A stretch of 64,000 nt of DNA from Thalassolituus oleivorans MIL-1 (GCF_000355675.1 NC_020888.1:2711501-2775500); one strand, 5' to 3'; counted from the first letter of the stretch, positions 18,424-26,803 are shown. Numbers and translations: made by a program. The notes: generated by a model from the sequence alone, not told the origin.

Positions 18424-18439
18424 CGGCACGACCTTTGCT
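18424..18439 (+). promoter_or_regulatory. Sigma-54-type promoter for flgA
   Basis: CGGCACGACCTTTGCT matches TGGCACGN4TTGCW with one mismatch. It overlaps a perfect 10-bp inverted repeat, CTTTGCTGAA/TTCAGCAAAG (18433-18464), which could be a protein-binding site or a 5'-UTR hairpin. Confidence 0.78.
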
Positions 18440-18522
18440 GAAGAGTTAATTAGATTCAGCAAAGCGCCAGATTCATGACATCTTTATTCAGTAACATCTT
18501 GAGCATAGTAGAGAACCGGAAA

Positions 18523-19218
18523 ATGCACCGGATATTTGTGGGATTTTTCCTATCCGGACTAACTGTGGGCGCTGCGCTGGCAGAAACGGCAGCCAATGAG
18601 AGCAATTGGCGCGAGGCTTTAGGCGCCCGGATATTGGCGCAATGGCAAAGCTTAACGACTGAAGAGCAAGAAGCCGAGGTGTCGTTTCCGAGTATTAGCC
18701 CGCAATACGATTTACCTGATTGCCGAGAAGAACCCACCATTGATCTGATGCGCCCGCTACAACCGGGCCGTAATGGCATTGAGCTGCGCTGTGCAGACCC
18801 CTATTGGGTACAAAATTTAGCGCTACAACTGCATATCTACCGCGAGGTTGCTGTGCTACAAAACCCGATAAAAAACGGTGAAATCCTTCAACCAGAGCAC
18901 GTTTCACTGATTCGATATGATACAGGCGAGCTAGGTAAGGGTTTTTATTTGACGCTTACAGATGTTGTTGGCTCTGAAGCTAAGCGCAGTTTGCGCACTG
19001 GCACTGTGATTAGCCCCGATATGATAGAGGCTGCGGACATCATTTCTCGTGGCCAACCCGTAACGATTCGCCTGAAACGCCCTGGAATTCGCATAGAGAT
19101 GGCGGGCACTGCGCTGACGGACGGCCACTTGGGCGAGCATATCCGTGTGCGCAATGACCGTTCACAAAAGATACTATCAGCCGAGGTCTTGGGCGCTGAT
19201 TTAGTACAGATCGATTAA
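18523..19218 (+). CDS. flgA: Flagellar P-ring assembly chaperone
   Basis: FlgA is a periplasmic chaperone for P-ring (FlgI) assembly. The start at 18523 gives 231 residues with a Sec signal peptide (MHRIFVGFFLSGLTVGAALA); an upstream in-frame ATG at 18475 has no ribosome site and would bury it. The C-terminal SAF-like part is clear: NPIKNGEILQPEHVSL, TGTVISPDMIE, RGQPVTIRLK and IRVRNDRSQKILSAEVLG. It is the first gene of flgA-M-N-Z, divergent from cheV. Confidence 0.95.
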   Translation: MHRIFVGFFLSGLTVGAALAETAANESNWREALGARILAQWQSLTTEEQEAEVSFPSISPQYDLPDCREEPTIDLMRPLQPGRNGIELRCADPYWVQNLALQLHIYREVAVLQNPIKNGEILQPEHVSLIRYDTGELGKGFYLTLTDVVGSEAKRSLRTGTVISPDMIEAADIISRGQPVTIRLKRPGIRIEMAGTALTDGHLGEHIRVRNDRSQKILSAEVLGADLVQID

Positions 19219-19234
19219 TTTTTCAAAAAAATAT

Positions 19235-19261
19235 TAAAGTTCGATAATGGGCTGCCGATAA
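19235..19261 (+). promoter_or_regulatory. Sigma-28 (FliA) promoter for flgM
   Basis: TAAAGTTC, 11 nt, then GCCGATAA is an essentially perfect sigma-28 promoter. A late-class promoter in front of flgM is the expected feedback arrangement, since FlgM inhibits FliA. The predicted start is near 19268. Confidence 0.93.
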
Positions 19262-19308
19262 CCACAATGCAGGAGTGTAAGATGAACAATTGGCTCGGAG
19301 ACATAGCT

Positions 19309-19614
19309 ATGAATATCAATAAATTTACTAACGGACTCGACAGCGGCGCTAAAGCCCGCAGTAGCGAGCCGGTGAAAACACCAACGACTAACCCGGATAC
19401 CAAAGCTAAGGAAAGCGCAGGATTCACTGATCAGGTGAAACTGAGTGCCAGTAGCAAGAGCATCCAGCAGATAGAAGCTGAGATTCGTGACATGCCTGAC
19501 GTAGATGATGCAACCGTCGAACGTATTCGTTCTGCTATTCAAAATGGCGACTACAAGATTGATTATGAAAAGCTGGCAGGAAAAATGCTTGATTTTGAGG
19601 AGCGTTTAAACTGA
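19309..19614 (+). CDS. flgM: Anti-sigma-28 factor
   Basis: FlgM binds and inhibits FliA until it is exported through the finished hook. The family C-terminus is clear: DQVKLSASSKSIQQIEAE, then VERIRSAIQNGDYKIDYEKL and AGKMLDFE. The start at 19309 (MNINKFTNGL, 101 residues, GGAG 8 nt upstream) matches family starts. An alternative ATG at 19282 has a better placed AGGAG but leaves a leader of only about 14 nt from the predicted sigma-28 start. An ATG at 19267 precedes the transcript. Confidence 0.93.
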   Translation: MNINKFTNGLDSGAKARSSEPVKTPTTNPDTKAKESAGFTDQVKLSASSKSIQQIEAEIRDMPDVDDATVERIRSAIQNGDYKIDYEKLAGKMLDFEERLN

Positions 19615-19627
19615 AAAGGCTAGGGCC

Positions 19628-20098
19628 ATGCAATCGGATACTGAATTTTTTGCCGCGTTATTGAACACCGAGCTCAAGACCACCTGCACCCTGCATTCGG
19701 TACTCCAGCGTGAACTCAGCGCCCTGTCAGCCAAAGATATGGACGCTTTGCAACATCTTACTCCTGAAAAACAAACACTACTGGCTAACCTGCAGCGGCA
19801 AGCGCAACAGCGCTTGCAGTGGTTAACCGAACAAGATTTGCCGCACAACAATCAATGCCTTCAGCGGCATGACCTTGCCGTCCACGCTGAAATCCCCTCT
19901 CTATGGCAACAACTCATTAATCAATACGAAAAGAATCAGCACCTATCGGTACGCCTAAGCGAAGTTGTACTTTCGCTACGATATCGCACCCAGCAACAAC
20001 TGAAAATCTTGCATGGTCGGCATAATGATCCACACTTATATAATAATGAAGGTAAGGCTAGCGGACTTACGCTAGGCAATAGCTGTATTCAAGCCTGA
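19628..20098 (+). CDS. flgN: Flagellar export chaperone for FlgK/FlgL
   Basis: A 156-residue, all-helical FlgN-family protein. The first half has the FlgN pattern (FFAALLNTELKTTCTLHSVL, LSALSAKDMDALQHLTPEKQ). FlgN escorts the junction proteins FlgK and FlgL to the export gate. It follows flgM by 13 bp, the standard flgM-flgN order. Confidence 0.93.
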   Translation: MQSDTEFFAALLNTELKTTCTLHSVLQRELSALSAKDMDALQHLTPEKQTLLANLQRQAQQRLQWLTEQDLPHNNQCLQRHDLAVHAEIPSLWQQLINQYEKNQHLSVRLSEVVLSLRYRTQQQLKILHGRHNDPHLYNNEGKASGLTLGNSCIQA

Positions 20099-20121
20099 TT
20101 GATCATGCTGGAAAGGACCGA

Positions 20122-20856
20122 ATGCCCGAGCAAACAAACCAAGAATATGTATTAACGGAAGCTGAAGACGTATACGGTGCATTGCGTAAAATCGTGCTGC
20201 TAGAAACCCCAGTGTCCGTGAAAATCGACGGCAGCGAAGAGGTCTTTCACTCAGCTATCACGGATACCATCTTTAAAACTCGAAGCTTTTTCATGGATAA
20301 GGTTATCCCTGAACACGGCAATGATCTCATTCGTGCAGGTAAACGCTTTATCATTGAGTGCGATACCCAAGGTGTTCGTATCGAATTCAGAATGTCAGGG
20401 CGCTTAAAGTACAACCCCGAACACGCACAGTACCGTGCAGAATTTCCATTAGAAGTATTGTATTTACAGCGCCGCACCGCCTACCGCGTGATCGTGCCAC
20501 CGGCTCATCAGATTTTAATTAAAGTTAAAATGAATGATGAACAAGGTGACCTAATTGGACGTATATTAGATTTATCATCCAGTGGCTTTAAAGTGCAATT
20601 TGAAGGCGACTGCAAAGCTCGCTTAGAAGAGCAAAAGCAATTTCCGGTTGCACGGGTACGCTTTAATCGCGAAAACACCATGGATTGCAGCCTAGAAGCC
20701 CGTCACATCGTTATTAATGAAGAAGGCAACACCCATTGTGGCTTTGCGTTCACCCTGCTATCTCCCGCCGCTCAACGCTACCTTGATCGTTTAATAACCG
20801 AATTCCAGTGGGAAGAGCGTCAAATAAAACTGCAGCAACCAACAGAAGAACTGTAA
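20122..20856 (+). CDS. flgZ: PilZ-domain c-di-GMP-binding flagellar regulator (FlgZ/YcgR type)
   Basis: A 244-residue YcgR-like protein. An N-terminal YcgR-type domain (residues about 10-105) is followed by a PilZ domain with both c-di-GMP motifs, RRTAYR near residue 115 and DLSSSG near residue 151. Such proteins slow or bias the motor when c-di-GMP rises. The position after flgMN is that of flgZ in Pseudomonas. GGAAAGG precedes the start. Confidence 0.93.
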   Translation: MPEQTNQEYVLTEAEDVYGALRKIVLLETPVSVKIDGSEEVFHSAITDTIFKTRSFFMDKVIPEHGNDLIRAGKRFIIECDTQGVRIEFRMSGRLKYNPEHAQYRAEFPLEVLYLQRRTAYRVIVPPAHQILIKVKMNDEQGDLIGRILDLSSSGFKVQFEGDCKARLEEQKQFPVARVRFNRENTMDCSLEARHIVINEEGNTHCGFAFTLLSPAAQRYLDRLITEFQWEERQIKLQQPTEEL

Positions 20857-20897
20857 AGCTGACAGTCCCTCTTCAGTTCGGTAGAATGCTCGGCAGT

Positions 20898-20973
20898 CTC
20901 CTTATAGCTCAACAGGATAGAGCATCCGCCTCCTAAGCGGACGATCGGGGTTCGAGTCCCTGTGGGGAGGCCA
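20898..20973 (+). tRNA. tRNA-Arg (anticodon CCT)
   Basis: A 76-nt cloverleaf with encoded CCA. The acceptor arms CTCCTTA and TGGGGAG pair with two G-U pairs; the D stem is GCTC/GAGC. The anticodon stem TCCGC/GCGGA encloses the loop CTCCTAA, giving anticodon CCT. The T arm has TTCGAGT. It lies 41 bp after flgZ. No attachment-site duplicate or integrase is seen beside it. Confidence 0.95.
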
Positions 20974-21003
20974 TTGTTAGATTTAATTGCCAGCCGTGCT
21001 AAA

Positions 21004-21675
21004 TCACACCCCCGCAATAATCGCCCTTGCCCCAGCATTAATAAATATCAACGCTTGATTATAAGAAGCGCTGAAGTCCGAACTCGTGACTTGCCCTTGG
21101 CTTAGGGTGTTTACTCGATAATTGTCAGCAAATACGCTGAAACAAGTCGCAACCATAAATTGATGCACACGCAATGCCGTTGCCTGTGGCAAGGCTGGAT
21201 AGAGCTTAAGCAGTTCGCCAACAAATTGAATCGCAATTGGATTATAAAATTCAGCAATACTGACCAGAATCGGCGAGCGCGAGCTGATCAGTTGCGCCAC
21301 TAAGCGCAAGTAATTTCGCCACCCATCCCCTTCCTGGCTTTTCTCATGCAATGGATCGAGAAAAGCCTGTATCCACGCCGATAACCGTTCATCCGTGCTG
21401 GTATTTGGCCGAATGGCGTTCAGATTATTTTGACGCATGCTATTGATAATGGGAGCTCGACGCTTGATAACCTCATAAAACAAGGCTTCTTTACCACCAA
21501 ACAAGTCGTTCACTTCAGCCACTCTAACCTTAGCTAAACCCGTGATGTCTCGCACTGGCACAGCATGATAGCCGTATGAAGCAAACAGGGCTTCGGCAGC
21601 GTTGAGTAGGGCTTCTCTATTGGCTATTTGCCGTTGGCTAGGATTGGCTATTTGCCGCCCATTAGGATGCGTCAT
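21004..21675 (-). CDS. TetR-family transcriptional repressor
   Basis: A 223-residue TetR-type protein. The N-terminal helix-turn-helix (residues about 18-65) includes REALLNAAEALFASYGYHAV and VRDITGLAKVRVAEVNDLFG. The C-terminal helical domain is the ligand-binding part; its ligand is unknown. It diverges from the hydrolase operon, and two identical palindromes in the 95-bp gap are almost certainly its operators, so it probably represses both itself and the operon. Confidence 0.93.
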   Translation of the reverse strand: MTHPNGRQIANPSQRQIANREALLNAAEALFASYGYHAVPVRDITGLAKVRVAEVNDLFGGKEALFYEVIKRRAPIINSMRQNNLNAIRPNTSTDERLSAWIQAFLDPLHEKSQEGDGWRNYLRLVAQLISSRSPILVSIAEFYNPIAIQFVGELLKLYPALPQATALRVHQFMVATCFSVFADNYRVNTLSQGQVTSSDFSASYNQALIFINAGARAIIAGV

Positions 21676-21706
21676 TATTGACCTTAGTTATTTTCTAAAA
21701 ATGCTT

Positions 21707-21754
21707 GGAACAAGTGTTCCGAGTTGCTAGTATGCCTTGGAACAAGTGTTCCAA
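21707..21754. promoter_or_regulatory. Twin palindromic operators of the TetR regulator
   Basis: GGAACA-AG-TGTTCC occurs twice (21707-21720 and 21739-21752), the second extended to TTGGAACA/TGTTCCAA. The centres are 32 bp apart, three helical turns, on the same DNA face. They lie between the divergent starts at 21675 and 21771. Confidence 0.88.
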
Positions 21755-21770
21755 ACAACCGAGAATTGCT

Positions 21771-22859
21771 ATGAACGACCATCCAGTTTGGATGTCTGGC
21801 CCTTTAAATACGCTAACACGCTTTGGTGAGATCCCTCTTTTTCGCGAGGGGCTCTATAGCATCGCGCCGGATACCTATGCTTGGATGGTGCCGAATGGCT
21901 CTTGGGGTGAAACCAACATTGGTTTAATCGATTGTGGCGGTGAGTCAGTGCTCATTGATACCTGCTGGGATTTAGCATTCACTCAAGAGATGCTGCAGCA
22001 TTTTCATGGTGTACTAAAAAACTCACCGATTGAGTATGTGATTAATACCCACGGCGACGGCGACCATTGCTGGGGCAATCAACTGTTTGCAAATACCCCC
22101 ATTATTGCGACCAATGCCTGCATCCACTCTATGCACCATTACTCCCCTAAATCGCTTACCGCGTTAACGCACGCTGGACGAGTTCTTAAACGTTTGCCAT
22201 TAGGAAGTGTGCGTAAATTTGCGCATTACATGTCATCTATGTTTGCGCCGTATGATTTTTCTGGAGTGCATATTACGCCACCAACCGACGGTTTTAGTGG
22301 TCAGAAATGCATAAATGTTCGCGGAGTTGATATCGTTATTAATGAAGTTGGCCCAGGGCATACTGACGGCGATGCTATTGTGTATGTGCCCGACAGAAAA
22401 GTCGCCTATGCGGGTGATATTTTATTTATTGGCGCTACGCCGGTTATGTGGGCTGGACCCGTTAAAAATATATGTAGTGCGTTAAAACAGTTACTGGCAT
22501 TTGATGCTACTGTAATTGTGCCGGGACATGGTGCCTTCGCACAACGCAAAGACGTACAAAATTTATTAGATTACTGGGAATATTTGCAAGAGCATTTATT
22601 TGCCCAAAGTAACAATGGCATGTCGAGTATCGAGGCCGCACGTTTTGTCGCATTAAGTGACGATTTTAATCAACGGCCCTTTGCTCTTTGGGATTCTCCC
22701 GAACGTATTATTACCAATGCCTGGAACCTATACCGTGAGTGGGGTATCGATCAAACTTCGCTTCCCGGTACACTAGGAACTATGAATTTGTTGCGCCATC
22801 AGGCGACTCTTGCTTTTGATCTTAATAAGGCTTCACCTAGGGTGATGCGCCACTTTTAA
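21771..22859 (+). CDS. Metallo-beta-lactamase-fold hydrolase
   Basis: A 362-residue metallo-beta-lactamase-fold protein. The first metal motif is INTHGDGDHCWGNQ (an HxDxDH variant); later metal-ligand regions are GPGHTDGDAIVYVP, YAGDILF and VPGHG. The substrate is not evident; relatives include lactonases, thioesterases and uncharacterised hydrolases. I chose the start at 21771 because upstream in-frame starts (21705) lie inside the operator region. It is the first gene of a three-gene operon with an alpha/beta hydrolase and a carboxymuconolactone-decarboxylase-like protein. Confidence 0.88.
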   Translation: MNDHPVWMSGPLNTLTRFGEIPLFREGLYSIAPDTYAWMVPNGSWGETNIGLIDCGGESVLIDTCWDLAFTQEMLQHFHGVLKNSPIEYVINTHGDGDHCWGNQLFANTPIIATNACIHSMHHYSPKSLTALTHAGRVLKRLPLGSVRKFAHYMSSMFAPYDFSGVHITPPTDGFSGQKCINVRGVDIVINEVGPGHTDGDAIVYVPDRKVAYAGDILFIGATPVMWAGPVKNICSALKQLLAFDATVIVPGHGAFAQRKDVQNLLDYWEYLQEHLFAQSNNGMSSIEAARFVALSDDFNQRPFALWDSPERIITNAWNLYREWGIDQTSLPGTLGTMNLLRHQATLAFDLNKASPRVMRHF

Positions 22860-22870
22860 TGGGAGTTTTT

Positions 22871-23761
22871 ATGAAGCGTTTAGATATCACCATTCCGTCC
22901 GAAGGTGAGCAACTCGCTGCTTGGTTGTATTTACCCGAATCGACTAAGCCAGCACCTGTCATTGTCATGGCCCACGGTTTAGGGGCTGTACGTACCATGC
23001 GTTTAGATGCCTTTGCGGAAAAATATTGCGAACAAGGCTACGCCTGCTTGGTATTTGATTATCGTTTTTTTGGTGATAGTAGCGGCGAGCCGCGCCAATT
23101 GCTCAACGTTAAAAAACAATTAGAGGACTGGGCAAATGCCGTTAAATTTGCGCAGCAAGAAAAGCGAGTTGATACCAGTAAGGTGATTGTTTGGGGTAGC
23201 TCGTTTAGTGGCGGTCATGCACTGGCGACGGCTGCTAGCGTTCCTGGTATTGCCGGTTCTATGTCGCAGTGCCCTTTTACTAATGGTTTAGCATCAACGT
23301 TAGCGCTAAATCCAATTAGCTCAATCAAGGTATCAACGCTTGGCTTTTTCGACATTATTACCAGTCCTTTTAAAAAGACTCCTATTATGGTCGATTTGGC
23401 TGGAAAGCCGGGTTCTGCAGCCTTAATGTGTGCTCATGATGCGCTGACTGGTTACGAGGCTATTAAACCGAGTAATCATAGGATTCCGGGATACGTCGCA
23501 GCCCGTTTTGCGTACGATATTATTCGCTATTTCCCCGGTCAATCAGCCGCCAAGGTAACCTGCCCTGCTTTAATCATTGCGTGTTTAAAGGACACAGTAG
23601 CGCCAGTAAAACCTACGTTAAAATACGCTAAGCAATTAGCACAAGGTAAGTTGGTGGAATTCGACACCGGCCATTTTGATATTTATGTGGGTGAATGGTT
23701 TGAACAAACCGTAGCCGTTCAAATTGCTTGGCTAAAGCAACACTTTCCGATCAAAGGGTAA
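22871..23761 (+). CDS. Alpha/beta hydrolase (serine nucleophile)
   Basis: A 296-residue alpha/beta hydrolase of the dienelactone hydrolase/X-Pro peptidase-like sort. The HGLGAVRT oxyanion region, the nucleophile elbow GSSFSGG and the C-terminal FDTGHFDIYVGEWF with the likely catalytic His are visible; the Asp of ACLKDTVAP is the likely acid. There is no signal peptide. GGGAG five bases before the ATG at 22871 sets the start. It follows the metallo-hydrolase by 11 bp. Confidence 0.88.
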   Translation: MKRLDITIPSEGEQLAAWLYLPESTKPAPVIVMAHGLGAVRTMRLDAFAEKYCEQGYACLVFDYRFFGDSSGEPRQLLNVKKQLEDWANAVKFAQQEKRVDTSKVIVWGSSFSGGHALATAASVPGIAGSMSQCPFTNGLASTLALNPISSIKVSTLGFFDIITSPFKKTPIMVDLAGKPGSAALMCAHDALTGYEAIKPSNHRIPGYVAARFAYDIIRYFPGQSAAKVTCPALIIACLKDTVAPVKPTLKYAKQLAQGKLVEFDTGHFDIYVGEWFEQTVAVQIAWLKQHFPIKG

Positions 23762-23766
23762 TTACG

Positions 23767-24384
23767 ATGCACACAGAAGATGAGTTATTAACGCCAACTA
23801 AAGGCTGGCAATCAACCAATACCATGCACATTGCGCCCGTTAGCCCTGAAAATGCCAACCTGTTGCAACGTATTCTTCTGTGGGCTATCGAACGTTTTGG
23901 AAAATTAAAAGCAGCCAATCTTTGGTTGTTGATGATGAACAACATGCGCTTATTGAGGGGAATGTTGGGTTTTGCCTCTAAACTAATGCCGTTTGGTGAG
24001 CTGGATCGTCGTGATACCGAATTAGCTATATTACGCGTAGCTTGGCTCTGCCGTTCGCGCTATGAATGGGGTCAACATGTGGATATCGGCACTCGTGCTG
24101 GCTTAACGAAAGAAGAGATTCGTCGTATCCCAGAAGGCCCTAACGCAAGTGATTGGACACCGAAGCAACGCTTAATTTTGAAAGCTTGCGATGAATTGAT
24201 CTCTGATCACATAGTGGCCGAAGATACTTGGAGTGGCTTAAGCGCTGAGTTCAGTGCGCGTCACCAAGTCGAACTATTAATGCTGATTTGCTGGTATCAA
24301 GGATTAGCTGGAGTGCTTAACTCGTCGGGGATTCCGCTAGATGCAGAGTTGGAAAAAACGTTAAAAAAATATACGGCGCGTTAA
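23767..24384 (+). CDS. Carboxymuconolactone decarboxylase / AhpD-like protein
   Basis: A 205-residue CMD-family protein. The core is ELAILRVAWLCRSRYEWGQH, with the family's Cys-x2-3-Tyr-Glu-x3-His pattern (one Cys rather than an AhpD CxxC). The substrate is unknown. It lies 5 bp after the hydrolase, inside the TetR-controlled operon, and probably acts in the same small-molecule breakdown or detoxification route. Confidence 0.85.
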   Translation: MHTEDELLTPTKGWQSTNTMHIAPVSPENANLLQRILLWAIERFGKLKAANLWLLMMNNMRLLRGMLGFASKLMPFGELDRRDTELAILRVAWLCRSRYEWGQHVDIGTRAGLTKEEIRRIPEGPNASDWTPKQRLILKACDELISDHIVAEDTWSGLSAEFSARHQVELLMLICWYQGLAGVLNSSGIPLDAELEKTLKKYTAR

Positions 24385-24403
24385 TTATTAATTAAATGTC
24401 TTA

Positions 24404-24865
24404 TTAAATTGGATGCACGGGGTAATCTTGTTGAAACTGTGTCATCGAAAATAATTCATCAACCTGATCAGCTAAACGTCGACTGCGGCGCTGGTCAATA
24501 CCCAAATATTGCAGCTCGGTAAGGCATTCAATACAAATATGCTGTTGTTTGGTGGGCTGTGCTGTACTTAATTCTAATGACTGCGGTTGATGACGTAAGT
24601 TTTGTACGATTGGACATCCGGCAATATGGATGTCATCTTCGTGCTTGACCCAAACACGAGAGTTTTTTAGGGCTAAGGTCTTATCCCGCAATATGCGTAA
24701 CTGTTGTCCAGATACTTTCATACCGTCGTTTTTAAGAGTTTCACGCTCACCGTATGTTAGCTGATGCTCAGGATCAAAGTCGGTAAAGTCTCCCGATTCA
24801 GCTGCACCCATCATTTTTTTTAGCTGATTAAAGTCATTGTCTTCTGTGAAGTTAAAAAGCTTCAT
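24404..24865 (-). CDS. Small protein with Cys-rich C-terminal motif, partner of the Zor-like motor
   Basis: A 153-residue soluble protein of unknown function. After an acidic N-terminus it has RVWVKHEDDIHIAGCPIVQ and then QQHICIECLTELQYLGIDQR. The spaced Cys plus CxxC with His nearby suggests a small zinc site. The CxxCLxxLxYxG pattern recalls a domain seen in front of some HNH endonucleases, but no HNH motif is present here; that comparison is from memory and uncertain. The start overlaps the stop of the ZorB-like gene by 4 bp, so it belongs to that operon. Confidence 0.78.
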   Translation of the reverse strand: MKLFNFTEDNDFNQLKKMMGAAESGDFTDFDPEHQLTYGERETLKNDGMKVSGQQLRILRDKTLALKNSRVWVKHEDDIHIAGCPIVQNLRHQPQSLELSTAQPTKQQHICIECLTELQYLGIDQRRSRRLADQVDELFSMTQFQQDYPVHPI

Positions 24866-25572
24866 GGCTGTACACGATCCAGAATGGTGGCAATTCGGCC
24901 TTCGGCATCGGTCCGCACGCGGAATTCAACTCGCCGAGACCGCTCACCATCTTCAACACCGGCGGCATCGCGTATCACCTTAGCCGATGACAGGCCATTA
25001 GCGGTTAGGTAATTTTTAAGCCAACTTTTACTGTCTTTAACGGCTGGTAATTCCAATACGTATTCAAGCGTAGAGCGAGTACGTTTTTGCGATAAATCCA
25101 TGTTGCGAATATAGGCTTCATCTTCGTCTTTCGCGCCATACCAACTCGTCGATGTATGCCCTTCTATTCGCACTTCGAGAATATCGTCGCGGTATGGCTC
25201 TTGGGTAATAATACGCACATAACGTGGAAAGAAGTCGTTAAGTATCGCTTGAAATTCGGGCTTAATATCGGCTTCACCTCGATCGAATAATACGTCGGTA
25301 TTATTAAACCGAAATGAGAGGTCTTCATCCAACTCCGCTCCCCAACGAGGCATATCGGCAGCGAATTCATTGTTTAAGTCGCGATACAGTTGAGTACGAA
25401 GTTGGTCGTATAAAATCGCAACGTCTCGAATCTTATCCCGTTCGGTTTCGACGTTAATCATAAAAACCACCGAAACCAACATGAAGACCATCATTAGGCC
25501 AGCCATTAAATCGGATACAGCTACCCAATGGCCTTCGTCTTCTTTTACAGTTCCAAATTCTTGTTCATTCAT
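24862..25572 (-). CDS. MotB/OmpA-type stator subunit, ZorB-like
   Basis: A 236-residue inner-membrane protein with one membrane segment, VSDLMAGLMMVFMLVSVVFM. Asp21 at its start is in the place of the ion-carrying Asp of MotB and ZorB. The C-terminal OmpA-like domain (residues about 90-230) has the peptidoglycan-binding pattern VRIEGHTSTSW...NMDLSQKRTRSTLEYV and SRRVEFRV. It overlaps the downstream gene by 4 bp and the upstream ZorA-like gene by 8 bp. The SDLMAGLM form resembles Zorya ZorB more than flagellar MotB. Confidence 0.87.
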   Translation of the reverse strand: MNEQEFGTVKEDEGHWVAVSDLMAGLMMVFMLVSVVFMINVETERDKIRDVAILYDQLRTQLYRDLNNEFAADMPRWGAELDEDLSFRFNNTDVLFDRGEADIKPEFQAILNDFFPRYVRIITQEPYRDDILEVRIEGHTSTSWYGAKDEDEAYIRNMDLSQKRTRSTLEYVLELPAVKDSKSWLKNYLTANGLSSAKVIRDAAGVEDGERSRRVEFRVRTDAEGRIATILDRVQP

Positions 25573-26803
25573 CGACGCTTTGCACCATATGAACCAGTGA
25601 ACGTAGCTTGTCGGTCAGTGGTGAGTAATCACTAACAAACTTTTCAGACAGCGCGGTAAGCTGTAAACCAAACGCCCGCAACGCTTTGTTAAGCTCTTCT
25701 TCCATACTGGTATCTAACTGAGTCACTTGGCGCTCTAAACGTTCGCCCAAACGCTGCATGTGCTGTTGGCTCGCATGTTGTTGATCTTTCAGTAGCGCAC
25801 CGCTATCGGCGAGTTGATCTTGTAACTGTTGGCTGATCGTCTGCTGCATTTTACCCAGCTCTTCGATGGCCCAGCGTTGTTGCGATTGCACGGTATCGGC
25901 AATGCCTTTGGTGAGTATAGAAATACGCTCTTCGAGCTTTGGTAAGCCTTCTGCCGCGTGATTTACCATGTCGGCTAGACTGCCAAGCTGGGAGTGCAGG
26001 TTGAGTCGTTGGGTTTCAAGGCCTGTTAGCAGATCTTGCAACGACTCTGAGATGCCATTGAAGGCGTTGGCATTATCAACCATATACTCGAATGCATGAC
26101 TCGCTTCTTTCATTGATGCTGAGGTACGTTCCTGCTCACCAATTAAATCATTCAGTTGAGCTTTATATTGCTGCTGCCATTCCAGCATGGCGATAACGGA
26201 TTCATTGAGCTGTTTGAAGTTTTCGCCGTATTGCTCATTAATTTTGGTGTTAAATTCATTCATAACCATTTTAATAGCGCCGACCAGCGCTTTAGCATTG
26301 GCCTCGGCCATGCGCTCTTGATAGCTCTCTAAGGTATCAACCACCTGATCTAGCTTACCCACCATTTGTTGATGATTAACTTGCAAACGTTGGCTAAAAG
26401 TATCGTCGCCTTGAGTACGAACTTGGTCAGCCAGTATGCGTAGCGAGGTATCAAGATCGTCGATGCTAGCAGCGCGGGTTTGTTTTGCTTCTCGGCGTCC
26501 CGTTTGCGCAACGGCTGCGCGTATTTTTAGCGTCAGGGCAGTGAATAGACCGGCAATAGATGACCAGAAAGCCGTTTTGAGGCCGTCCATAAGCTTAGGA
26601 ACACTGCCTTGAATATCACCGGTATCGAATTCCCATAAACCCAAGGCAACACCAAGAAAAGTACCAAAAATACCGATGCTAGTAAGAATGTTAGGTGCGA
26701 TCTCTGCCGTGCGCGCTGAATAGCGAAATGCATGAAAAAAAACGCCAAGCACTAGGATGATGCCGATGAGGCCTAGGGTCCATCCAGAAAACTGTTCGGC
26801 CAT
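25565..26803 (-). CDS. MotA/TolQ/ExbB-type stator subunit with long cytoplasmic coiled coil, ZorA-like
   Basis: A 412-residue protein. Membrane segments near residues 7-27, 38-57 and 75-95 contain the proton-channel family stretch ILTSIGIFGTFLGVALGL and GLKTAFWSSIAGLFTALTLK. Residues about 120-400 are a long Gln/Glu/Leu-rich coiled coil. This layout, a MotA core plus a long cytoplasmic tail, is that of ZorA in Zorya anti-phage systems, but the tail is shorter than usual there and no ZorC, ZorD or ZorE gene follows. It is first in the three-gene operon. Confidence 0.87.
   Translation of the reverse strand: MAEQFSGWTLGLIGIILVLGVFFHAFRYSARTAEIAPNILTSIGIFGTFLGVALGLWEFDTGDIQGSVPKLMDGLKTAFWSSIAGLFTALTLKIRAAVAQTGRREAKQTRAASIDDLDTSLRILADQVRTQGDDTFSQRLQVNHQQMVGKLDQVVDTLESYQERMAEANAKALVGAIKMVMNEFNTKINEQYGENFKQLNESVIAMLEWQQQYKAQLNDLIGEQERTSASMKEASHAFEYMVDNANAFNGISESLQDLLTGLETQRLNLHSQLGSLADMVNHAAEGLPKLEERISILTKGIADTVQSQQRWAIEELGKMQQTISQQLQDQLADSGALLKDQQHASQQHMQRLGERLERQVTQLDTSMEEELNKALRAFGLQLTALSEKFVSDYSPLTDKLRSLVHMVQSVDE

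Noticed and set aside
20898-20973. tRNA-Arg as attachment site of an integrated element
   Set aside because: No integrase and no repeat of the tRNA 3' end was seen downstream; the following genes form an ordinary TetR-controlled operon.
24862-26803. Flagellar stator motAB
   Set aside because: The stator core is fused to a long coiled coil, and the membrane segment SDLMAGLM differs from MotB; the pair fits ZorAB-like motors better.
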